From positions 262-9,584 of the forward strand of contig CAZTWC010000132.1 of assembly GCA_964617105.1 (NCBI GenBank): 9,323 nt of DNA, written 5' to 3'. Shown here one piece after another: positions 1 through 5,780 of the stretch (its first letter is position 1; every line of letters starts with the position of its first letter). A model generated the notes under the pieces. The model ran no database searches and had not been told where the DNA came from. It saw only the letters and a list, made by a program, of their open reading frames with translations. This DNA comes from CAZTWC01 sp964617105 [NCBI: uncultured Myxococcia bacterium] (GTDB taxonomy: Bacteria > CAZTWC01). Both the position numbers and the translations under genes were made by a program.

Positions 1-95
1 CCGGTGCAAGACTCAGCGGTCACCAGGGTTAACCTCTGATCACTGAGCAGACGCCCTACTCTTTCCGGTAAAGAATCATCGCTGACAGGGGTCAT
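1..95 (-). CDS. pncC: Nicotinamide-nucleotide amidase (PncC / CinA C-terminal type), N-terminal part only
   Basis: This gene is read from the ATG at 95-93 and runs off the left edge of the window after 31 complete codons. The peptide starts MTPVSDDSLPERVG and reaches TLVTAESCT at residues 23-31, followed by two bases GG that fit a glycine codon. The T-A-E-S-C-T-G segment is the hallmark of the CinA C-terminal/PncC family, which deamidates nicotinamide mononucleotide to nicotinate mononucleotide in pyridine-nucleotide recycling. The motif lies only about 26 residues from the start, which suits the stand-alone PncC form of roughly 160 residues rather than full-length CinA, where it comes after a large N-terminal domain. 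The ATG overlaps the stop of the upstream cyclase gene (ATGA), and no good Shine-Dalgarno sequence is seen, so translational coupling is likely. The rest of the gene is not visible. Confidence 0.8.
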   Translation of the reverse strand, partial: MTPVSDDSLPERVGRLLSDQRLTLVTAESCT

Positions 96-1588
96 ATTTC
101 ATTACTGGAGCAAGTGGCCAACAATCCATTAAAATAGGCCTCAGCCATAAGAGGGATAGAGGTAAAATGAACCAACAGCCTATTGGGATGGTCATTAACT
201 TCAATCACTTTGCCATACAGATCCACTGGAATGGGATCTCCATTTTGTCCTAAAAGTTTTATCTTTAAATTGCTCATGGGCTCAACCTTTTTTTCGGTTT
301 CTATCTCCGCTTCCCTAAGAGATAGCATAGAAATAGAACCATTAAAAAGGCGGTCATCAATATCTTTACCCAGGCACAGTGAAAATAACAACTCCACTTT
401 GTTGGGTAATTTTTTTAAAGGCTCCCGTTGATTTTCAGAAATAAACAGGTTGTATTTTCCCCCAATTCCGCCCACATTAAAAATCGATATGGGCTGCTTA
501 ACCCCTTTGGGTTCAACTTTCATCTCTTTAGTGACCATTAAAATGGGGCCTATTTCATCTTTAGTACTTTGGGAGATCAATATTTGCCCGCCTATAGTAT
601 AAGACTCAATCCTGGAAGCCAAATTTACATTGCTGCCCACCACACCATATTTAGCCCGCTTTTCCGAACCGATATTGCCAACCACCACCTCGCCGGTATT
701 CAAGCCAATACCCATCTTCACTTCCGGCAAATTCTGTTCCCGGTTTTTAAGGTTAACTTTCTGCATAGCCATTTGCATCTCCACCGCACAGGCCACCGCC
801 CGTTCAGCATCATCGTTCCCCCGGTGAGGAGCGCCGAAAATAGCCAAAATAGCATCACCTATAAACTCATCAATAGTACCGTTGTAATTTATAATGATAC
901 TGGTCATCTCCTCCAGGTAATTATTGATCACTTTGACCACCATCTCCGGCGCCAATCGCTCTCCCAAAGAAGTGAACCCCCTCAAGTCGGCCATCATAAT
1001 GGTTACTTTGCGCTTTTCACCGCCCAAATTAAGACCTTCTGGTGTTTCCAGCAGACTATTTACCACATCGTCCGAAAGATAACGTCCAAAAGTTTCTCGA
1101 ATAAACCGGTTTCTAACCTCCAGCCTTTCCTGGCTCTCCTTTAACGCTTGAAAAGCCTCGTCTCTCTGAAGTAAATTGATATAACTGTTGGAATGATAAC
1201 GGATCCGGGCAATAACTTCCACGGCGTCCGGTAATTTTACCATGTAGTCATTGGCCCCCAGGGCAAAAGACTCCGCTTTAATGGCCGGCTCCTCCTCGGC
1301 AGAAAGAACGATCAAGGGTACCTGGCTGGTAACCGGATTACTACGAAAGATACGCACCATGTCCAGACCGTTTATTCCCGGCATTATCAGATCCTGAAGA
1401 ATCACGGTGGGTTTCACTTGCTCCGCCATCTCCTCCGCTTTGTGTGAATCAGTGCAAAAATGGAAAGTGATATCCTGCTGGTCTTTGAGCATTTTTTTCA
1501 CTGCAGCGCAAATCAGACGCGAGTCATCCACCATCAGCACGGTTATCGGATGCTGGGCCAAAGATGGCGTATCTAACTTAAATTTCAT
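92..1588 (-). CDS. Response-regulator receiver / class III nucleotide cyclase / PilZ-like protein
   Basis: This 498-aa soluble signalling protein has three parts. Residues 15-135 form a receiver domain with acidic D21/D22, phospho-acceptor D66 (VILQDLIMPG), S96 and K118. Residues 140-190 are a helical linker ending in the RETFGRYLSDDVV segment common before cyclase domains. Residues 193-372 are a class III cyclase domain with metal-binding D201 and D245 and transition-state N322 and R326, so it looks active. The purine-selecting positions are E241 and G315, not the Lys/Asp or Lys/Thr of adenylate cyclases, so the product may be cGMP. Residues 395-490 resemble a PilZ domain (ISMLSLREAEI, then GKVIEV and LLVHF) without the arginine and glycine motifs needed for c-di-GMP. 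The start overlaps the end of the reductase gene by 11 bases and the stop overlaps the amidase start by 4, so it sits mid-operon. Its kinase is unknown. Confidence 0.9.
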   Translation of the reverse strand: MKFKLDTPSLAQHPITVLMVDDSRLICAAVKKMLKDQQDITFHFCTDSHKAEEMAEQVKPTVILQDLIMPGINGLDMVRIFRSNPVTSQVPLIVLSAEEEPAIKAESFALGANDYMVKLPDAVEVIARIRYHSNSYINLLQRDEAFQALKESQERLEVRNRFIRETFGRYLSDDVVNSLLETPEGLNLGGEKRKVTIMMADLRGFTSLGERLAPEMVVKVINNYLEEMTSIIINYNGTIDEFIGDAILAIFGAPHRGNDDAERAVACAVEMQMAMQKVNLKNREQNLPEVKMGIGLNTGEVVVGNIGSEKRAKYGVVGSNVNLASRIESYTIGGQILISQSTKDEIGPILMVTKEMKVEPKGVKQPISIFNVGGIGGKYNLFISENQREPLKKLPNKVELLFSLCLGKDIDDRLFNGSISMLSLREAEIETEKKVEPMSNLKIKLLGQNGDPIPVDLYGKVIEVNDHPNRLLVHFTSIPLMAEAYFNGLLATCSSNEI

Positions 1589-3575
1589 AACCTATTTCCA
1601 GTCCCTGCCGGATGGCATCAATAGCCTTGGCGCACCTTTGGGCATCTCCAATCACTTCCAGTCGCGGCACTTTCCCCTTTAGCAGCGACGCTAAAGGATT
1701 GTGGGATACATATCCGGTGCAGTTAATCACGGTGTTGGTTTCAAGTAATCTTTCCTCCCCACCCTTATCCTGCACTCTGACACCCTTTTTATCCACTGCC
1801 AACACCTGGGTATTCACCAGGGTTTGTATTGAAAAACGCTTCAGGTTCTTCAAAGTTATCCAACGGGAACTTTTTCCCATATCAGGCGCCAACTTAGGTC
1901 CCATCTCCACCAGAGTTACCCGGGAATTCCCTTTTAGCATCAATTCCCTGATCACTTCGGGGGTTTCTGCCTCATACTGCATTAAAAAATAGGCGGTTTC
2001 AGGACCGATTGTGCCCACCTGGGCCATTTTCTGAGCCACCTCACACCCTACCGCTCCACCTCCTATCACCACGGTTTTATCTCCCGGGTCAAATTCCTGG
2101 GTAAGGGCGGTAAAAGAGTCCTCCACCCGGACACCTTCCTGCACCGGCACCGCCAGGGGCTGCTGCCTGGCTCCAGTAGCCAGGATAACTGCATCTGGAT
2201 TTTGCTTTAAAATTGTATCCATATCTGCCGGTTGCCCCAACTTCACATCCACTCCCAGTTGATAAACCTGATTGGCTAGATTAATAATCAACCGCAACCA
2301 GTCTCTCTTACTGTATGTGGATGCCGCCACCTTCAATTGTCCACCCAACATATTTTCGCTCTCAAACAGCACCACCTGATGACCACGCTCCGCACAGGTG
2401 ATGGCGGCCTGCATTCCCGCTGGTCCGCCCCCTGCCACAACTACTTTTTTGGCTTCGCTGGCCTTAACGGCTGAGAATTCCGCTTCCCGGCCAGCCCTGG
2501 GATTAACCAGGCAGGTAACTGGCTGCATGGAAAACACGCTGTCCAGGCATCCCTGGTTGCAGCCAATACAGGGTTTGATAGAACTTTTTTTGCCCTGGCG
2601 GGTCTTTTCAACAAAATCGGGATCTGCGATTAAAGGCCGCCCCAGGTTCACCATATCGGCCAACCCGCGGGCCACAGCCTTTTCCGCCAGATCCGGATCA
2701 TTTATTCGGTTGGAGGCCATCACCGGCAATCCACATTTCTGGCGAATTTTGGAGGCCAGATAAAGATAAGCCCCCCTGGGCACATCCATAGTGATTTGAG
2801 GTATCATTGACTCGTGCCAACCTCCGGTAACATTAATGGCGTTGGCTCCTGATTGGGCATAGATTTTGGCTATTTGTGCAGCCTCCTGGAGAGTGTTGCT
2901 ACCCGGAACAAAATCATTGCCCGACATCCTTACTATCAAGGGGTAGTCTTTTCCCACCGCCTCCCTGATCCCGGCTACCACCTGGGCCGGAAACCGGCAA
3001 CGGTTTTGAAAACTGCCGCCATATTGGTCGTCCCTCTGGTTGGTTATTGGTGAAAGAAACTGGCAGAGCAAATATCCAGCCGAGGCTATGATCTCCACTG
3101 CATCGAAACCGATTTTTTTTACTCTTTTGGCGGCGTTAATAAAAGCCTGAATAAGTTGTTCAATTTCTTGGATGGATAGTTGATGAGGAGTTTCGTTGCT
3201 AAAAGAGCATGGCAAAGCCGAAGCGCTAACGGTTGGTTTACCAGTGAATATAGACCTGCTGTAGCGACCGGCATGGTATAGTTGGGCACAGGCGCGGGCC
3301 CCGTTATCTTTAATGGCTGCTGCCAGTTTGAAAAGTCCGGGATTGTATTTGTCGTGATGGACCTGGAGCAGCATGGGCATTCCACCGGCCTGGTCCACGG
3401 CACAGCCGCCTACGGTAATCAGGGCCAACCCGCCTGCGGCCCGCCGGGCATAAAAATCGAGAATCCGCTGGTCGATCTCTCCGTTAATGGTGTAATTGAG
3501 GTGCATAGCCGGCATGCAAACCCGGTTTTTCAGGGTCATTTTGCCAATCTTAATCGGGGCGAGTAATTTATTCAT
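1578..3575 (-). CDS. Old Yellow Enzyme family NAD(P)H:flavin / 2-enoate or 2,4-dienoyl-CoA reductase
   Basis: This 665-aa protein matches the length and layout of 2,4-dienoyl-CoA reductase (FadH) and clostridial 2-enoate reductases. Residues 1-330 are the FMN-binding barrel (start LLAPIKIGKMTLKNRV, QLYHAGR at 98-104), with Y168 (SAGYLL) and H253 (GGWHE) at the catalytic acid positions. Cysteines 336, 339, 343 and 355 (CIGCNQGC, then TCLVNP) bind a 4Fe-4S cluster. Residues 376-665 form the FAD part (AGGGPAG at 381-387) and the NAD(P)H part (IGGGAVG at 504-510), ending in VIGDA at 641-645. Electrons would pass from NAD(P)H through FAD and the cluster to FMN and on to an activated C=C bond. The substrate cannot be told from sequence. 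The start fits the family N-terminus, but no Shine-Dalgarno sequence precedes it. It is the first gene of the leftward operon. Confidence 0.92.
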   Translation of the reverse strand: MNKLLAPIKIGKMTLKNRVCMPAMHLNYTINGEIDQRILDFYARRAAGGLALITVGGCAVDQAGGMPMLLQVHHDKYNPGLFKLAAAIKDNGARACAQLYHAGRYSRSIFTGKPTVSASALPCSFSNETPHQLSIQEIEQLIQAFINAAKRVKKIGFDAVEIIASAGYLLCQFLSPITNQRDDQYGGSFQNRCRFPAQVVAGIREAVGKDYPLIVRMSGNDFVPGSNTLQEAAQIAKIYAQSGANAINVTGGWHESMIPQITMDVPRGAYLYLASKIRQKCGLPVMASNRINDPDLAEKAVARGLADMVNLGRPLIADPDFVEKTRQGKKSSIKPCIGCNQGCLDSVFSMQPVTCLVNPRAGREAEFSAVKASEAKKVVVAGGGPAGMQAAITCAERGHQVVLFESENMLGGQLKVAASTYSKRDWLRLIINLANQVYQLGVDVKLGQPADMDTILKQNPDAVILATGARQQPLAVPVQEGVRVEDSFTALTQEFDPGDKTVVIGGGAVGCEVAQKMAQVGTIGPETAYFLMQYEAETPEVIRELMLKGNSRVTLVEMGPKLAPDMGKSSRWITLKNLKRFSIQTLVNTQVLAVDKKGVRVQDKGGEERLLETNTVINCTGYVSHNPLASLLKGKVPRLEVIGDAQRCAKAIDAIRQGLEIGYEI

Positions 3576-3625
3576 GTTTTTAATTATTGCAAGTAGTGCT
3601 CAACACAGCATTAAAATACTGAAAA

Positions 3626-3642
3626 TCAAATCCCGTATTTGA
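3626..3642. promoter_or_regulatory. Palindrome TCAAAT-N5-ATTTGA, possible operator
   Basis: Six-base perfect inverted arms at 3626-3631 and 3637-3642 flank CCCGT, about 50 bases upstream of the reductase start codon. The size is typical of a dimeric repressor site. No regulator gene is present to pair it with, and short palindromes are common in AT-rich DNA. Confidence 0.25.
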
Positions 3643-3646
3643 GAAA

Positions 3647-3739
3647 CAAGTATTTTATCATTAAATAGTCGGTTAAATTTATTATAATTTGCCAAGAATT
3701 GCAAACGGTTATTTCAAGCATCCATAAATATAATACTTG
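3647..3739. repeat. Separated 12-base inverted repeat around TACTTG
   Basis: CAAGTATTTTAT at 3647-3658 is the reverse complement of ATATAATACTTG at 3728-3739 at 11 of 12 positions, with 69 bases between the arms. The right arm touches the -35 box of the rightward promoter. A third CAAGTA copy lies at 3590-3595. This could be a pair of operators for a regulator acting on both divergent operons, but that is inference. Confidence 0.35.
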
Positions 3740-3765
3740 AAAAAAGTAATGATAAGAACTATTAT
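3737..3765 (+). promoter_or_regulatory. Housekeeping-sigma promoter for peptidase T operon
   Basis: TTGAAA at 3737-3742 and TATTAT at 3760-3765 are separated by 17 bases, each box close to the TTGACA/TATAAT consensus. Transcription would start near 3772, leaving a leader of about 95 bases that carries the short repeats. The -35 box overlaps a small palindrome (TACTT-N5-AAGTA, 3734-3748), a possible operator. The AT-rich setting raises the chance of a coincidental match. Confidence 0.5.
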
Positions 3766-3790
3766 ATTCACTTTTTATAAATATTTTAAC

Positions 3791-3844
3791 AGAATTAACA
3801 AGATTTACCCAAGATGACCCAAGATTGATCCAGTTTATCCTGTT
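3791..3844 (+). repeat. Degenerate 10-12-base tandem repeat in the peptidase T leader
   Basis: Five consecutive units read AGAATTAACA, AGATTTACCCA, AGATGACCCA, AGATTGATCCA and GTTTATCCTGTT, starting at 3791, 3801, 3812, 3822 and 3833. The middle three share AGAT...A(C/T)CCA. The period is close to one helical turn. Similar ATCC-TGTTTATCC-type short intergenic repeats occur in many bacterial genomes. No coding role is seen. The element lies in the untranslated leader if the promoter at 3737-3765 is used. Confidence 0.55.
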
Positions 3845-3853
3845 ATTTTAATT

Positions 3854-3857
3854 GAGG
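3854..3857 (+). promoter_or_regulatory. Ribosome binding site deciding the peptidase T start
   Basis: GAGG lies 9 bases before the ATG at 3867 but only 3 before the ATG at 3861, and it falls inside the coding frame if the TTG at 3852 is used. This favours 3867. Confidence 0.5.
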
Positions 3858-3866
3858 CGCATGATT

Positions 3867-5156
3867 ATGAAACCAACAGAAAATATTAAATCCATAATTC
3901 AAAACACTTCTTTATTGAAGCGCTTTCTGGAGTATGTCCAGGTTGACACCCCATCTTCCCATAACAGTGACCAATTTCCATCAACTCCTCAACAAAAAAT
4001 ACTAGGTGAAATATTGGCCTCCCATTTGAAGGAATTGGGTCTTAAGCAGGTTAACATGGATGAAAATGGATATGTGTATGGATTTTTACCGGGCACCTCT
4101 TCTTCAGCCCCAAAAATAGGATTGATCGCTCACATGGATGTTTCACCAGAAGTTAAGGGGGAGGGAGTAAAACCTCTAATCCACAAAAACTATGACGGTA
4201 AGCCCCTTAATCTTCCGGCCGGTATAGAGATCTCTTCACAGGAGTTTCCGGTTCTAAAAAACTGTTTGGGACATACTATTATCACTTCCGATGGCAGTAC
4301 CTTGCTGGGAGCTGATGACAAAGCCGGTATAGCAGAGATTATGACAGTTCTAGAAATTCTAAAAGAATCGGGCGTATCCAATTCTATGTGGTTAGAAGTG
4401 CCTGAAAATCGTCCGGATATTTATATCTGCTTTACCCCGGATGAAGAGATCGGCCGGGGTGTAAACAAAATCAATTTAGAGCAAATAAAAGCAGACTTTG
4501 CCTATACCTTAGACGGTGGCGTTCCCTATGAAGTTAATAGCGAAACCTTCAATGCCTTTTCAGCTAAAGTATCCTTTACCGGAATCAATACCCATCCCGG
4601 CACAGCCAAAGGTATAATGGTTAACGCTCTTCGCCATGCAGCCCGTTTTGTAGAGATGATTCCTCAAAAAATGTCGCCAGAGCAGACTGAAGAGAAAGAG
4701 CCCTATATCCATCCCGACCGGATAAGTGGAAAGGTGGAAAAAGCCTCGGTGGAATTTCTCCTGCGAGGATTTGACTTCGCTGATATTGAATATCAAAAAA
4801 ACCTATTACAGAGCACCGCCAATTACCTGATGGCTCTGGAACCACGGTTGAAAATAGATGTTAAAATTGAAGAATCCTACCGCAATATGAAAGAGAAATT
4901 GGATCAGTACCCTGCTGCTTTCCAGGCCATAATAAAAACCGGTAAAAAACTTGATGTCCCCCTGGAGATCAAACCTATCAGAGGCGGTACCGATGGAGCC
5001 CGTCTGAGTTTTATGGGGCTCCCTACTCCAAATATCTTTACCGGCGGGTGTAATTTTCACTCTAAACAAGAGTTTATTTCCCTGAATAATATGGCCCTAA
5101 CCGTTTCCTTTATCCTCCATCTTTTACAAGTGGTGGCGGAGGAGAATCGGCAATGA
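3867..5156 (+). CDS. pepT: Peptidase T (tripeptide aminopeptidase, M20 family)
   Basis: This 429-aa cytoplasmic zinc peptidase removes N-terminal residues from tripeptides. From the ATG at 3867 the two-metal site is complete: H89 and D91 (IAHMDVSP), bridging D150 (LLGADDKAG), general base E193 and ligand E194 (TPDEEIGRG), D216 (YTLDGG) and H398 (NFHSKQEF). The INTHPGTAKG segment marks the dimerisation domain, and the RGGTDGARLSFMGLPTPN stretch is typical of PepT. It is slightly longer than the roughly 408-aa enterobacterial enzyme. The start was chosen from the GAGG at 3854-3857. ATG 3861 (two codons longer) and TTG 3852 (five codons longer) are alternatives. It is the first gene of an operon with the lipoprotein gene, which it overlaps by 4 bases. 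The likely role is recycling or fermentation of peptides. Confidence 0.93.
   Translation: MKPTENIKSIIQNTSLLKRFLEYVQVDTPSSHNSDQFPSTPQQKILGEILASHLKELGLKQVNMDENGYVYGFLPGTSSSAPKIGLIAHMDVSPEVKGEGVKPLIHKNYDGKPLNLPAGIEISSQEFPVLKNCLGHTIITSDGSTLLGADDKAGIAEIMTVLEILKESGVSNSMWLEVPENRPDIYICFTPDEEIGRGVNKINLEQIKADFAYTLDGGVPYEVNSETFNAFSAKVSFTGINTHPGTAKGIMVNALRHAARFVEMIPQKMSPEQTEEKEPYIHPDRISGKVEKASVEFLLRGFDFADIEYQKNLLQSTANYLMALEPRLKIDVKIEESYRNMKEKLDQYPAAFQAIIKTGKKLDVPLEIKPIRGGTDGARLSFMGLPTPNIFTGGCNFHSKQEFISLNNMALTVSFILHLLQVVAEENRQ
5138..5145 (+). promoter_or_regulatory. Strong ribosome binding site for the lipoprotein gene
   Basis: GGAGGAGA lies inside the last peptidase T codons, with AGGAG ending 8 bases before the ATG at 5153. 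It supports that start, although its ATG overlaps the peptidase stop. Confidence 0.65.
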
Positions 5157-5626
5157 AAGTAGGTACTATAATGTACAAATCGCTTAAATTCTGTATCTGC
5201 CCAACCATATTATCTATTTTCCTTTTAAGTCTGATGGTTATCTCCTGCGGAGAAGATGCATCATTATCAGATGTTTCCGATACGGATGGCGGTCAGGGAA
5301 ATGACCAGCAGCAGGATGGCGGTCAGGGAAATGACCAGCAGCAGGATGGCGGTCTGGAAAATGACCAGCAGCAGGATGGCGGTCTGGAAAATGACCAGCC
5401 TACAGATACTGACAGCCATAAAAGCCAACAAAAAATTTGCTGTCAGCAGTGCCTGGAAGGATTGAACACTGATCCATCCGGCAAAGGACCAGATGCGATT
5501 ACTTGCATAAACTACAGGGATAAACTATCTTGGGACGGCAATCCCCTTTTTACCGAAGAGTGCCTGCTTTTTTTCAATAAAAACTCTCAGGTAACCGCTG
5601 GCCAATGTATGCTGGAATCTCCATGA
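5153..5626 (+). CDS. Small secreted lipoprotein with tandem repeats and six-cysteine tail
   Basis: I do not recognise this 157-aa protein. Residues 1-31 form a lipoprotein signal peptide (basic YKSLK, hydrophobic core to residue 30) with lipobox V-I-S and the lipidated cysteine at C32. The next residues, GEDAS, contain acids but no Asp directly after the cysteine. Residues 45-84 are four 10-residue units of the form DGG(Q/L)(G/E)NDQQQ, a very acidic, glutamine-rich and probably unstructured linker. The tail (95-157) has six cysteines, C96, C97, C100, C118, C137 and C152, enough for three disulfides or a metal site. The start overlaps the peptidase T stop by 4 bases and has a strong ribosome site. 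A second ATG at 5171 would still leave a full signal peptide. It is probably anchored at the cell surface or in the periplasm, with the tail held off the membrane by the linker. The link to peptidase T may only be shared transcription. Confidence 0.8.
   Translation: MKVGTIMYKSLKFCICPTILSIFLLSLMVISCGEDASLSDVSDTDGGQGNDQQQDGGQGNDQQQDGGLENDQQQDGGLENDQPTDTDSHKSQQKICCQQCLEGLNTDPSGKGPDAITCINYRDKLSWDGNPLFTEECLLFFNKNSQVTAGQCMLESP
5285..5404 (+). repeat. Four tandem 30-base coding repeats
   Basis: Units begin at 5285, 5315, 5345 and 5375. Units 1 and 2 are identical. Units 3 and 4 share a CTGGAA variant in place of CAGGGA, and unit 4 diverges in its last three codons. Each unit encodes ten residues, so copy-number change keeps the frame. 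The pattern suggests recent stepwise duplication by slippage. Confidence 0.95.
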
Positions 5627-5674
5627 AAAAGTGATATCGCAAACTCGATAATAAAATGCCGGTAACACTTTTCA
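5624..5674 (+). terminator. Possible weak intrinsic terminator after the lipoprotein gene
   Basis: TGAAAAAGTG (5624-5633) pairs with CACTTTTCA (5666-5674) with one bulged A, enclosing a second small stem TATCG/CGATA (5635-5639 and 5646-5650). A T-rich stretch including ATTTTT (5681-5686) follows about 7 bases later. The stem is AT-rich and the loop large, so this is weak. Its position between two transcription units is the main support. Confidence 0.3.
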
Positions 5675-5706
5675 TTCTTAATTTTTACAGTTTATTCATT
5701 TTTCCC

Positions 5707-5735
5707 TTGTCAGTTTCCAAATATTTTTATATAAT
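5707..5735 (+). promoter_or_regulatory. Near-consensus promoter for the HEAT-kinase-dehydratase operon
   Basis: TTGTCA (5707-5712) and a perfect TATAAT (5730-5735) are separated by 17 bases. The predicted start near 5742 gives a leader of about 39 bases before the ATG at 5781. Eleven of twelve consensus positions match, so strong housekeeping transcription is expected. Confidence 0.7.
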
Positions 5736-5767
5736 TATTGTAAATAGTTTCGATTTTTATTCAACAT

Positions 5768-5773
5768 GGGGGG
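5768..5773 (+). promoter_or_regulatory. Ribosome binding site deciding the HEAT protein start
   Basis: A GGGGGG run lies 7 bases before the ATG at 5781. The earlier in-frame ATG at 5766 overlaps the edge of this run and has only T-rich sequence upstream, so 5781 is the better start. Confidence 0.6.
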
Positions 5774-5780
5774 CACGGGA

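Larger units (their letters stand above)
3576..3866. promoter_or_regulatory. Divergent intergenic control region
   Basis: This 291-base AT-rich gap separates the leftward reductase operon from the rightward peptidase T operon, and I see no gene in it. It holds a good rightward promoter (3737-3765), three copies of TACTTG/CAAGTA (3590-3595, 3647-3652, 3734-3739), a TCAAAT-N5-ATTTGA palindrome (3626-3642) and a set of 10-12-base near-repeats (3791-3844). For the leftward operon, a perfect TATAAT lies at 3681-3686 on the minus strand but has no convincing -35 box 16-18 bases upstream, so that promoter is unproven. No riboswitch class is recognisable. Confidence 0.6.

Noticed and set aside
569-1144. 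191-codon plus-strand open frame opposite the cyclase gene
   Set aside because: It lies wholly inside the strongly supported cyclase gene on the other strand, and its translation shows no domain pattern.
3119-3403. 94-codon minus-strand frame inside the reductase gene
   Set aside because: It is on the same strand as the reductase but in another frame, inside conserved barrel sequence, so it is a shadow.
3681-3686. Minus-strand TATAAT as a confident promoter of the reductase operon
   Set aside because: It matches the -10 consensus exactly, but no -35 box is found at 16-18 bases and the DNA is very AT-rich, so it is only mentioned in the intergenic entry.
3852-3866. TTG or first ATG as the peptidase T start
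   Set aside because: The GAGG ribosome site overlaps or crowds these starts, whereas ATG 3867 has a 9-base gap.
5285-5404. CRISPR-like or non-coding tandem array
   Set aside because: Units are directly adjacent without spacers and keep a coding frame inside a lipoprotein gene.
5766-5780. Upstream ATG for the HEAT protein
   Set aside because: There is no ribosome site before it, and the G-run that serves ATG 5781 would lie inside the gene.
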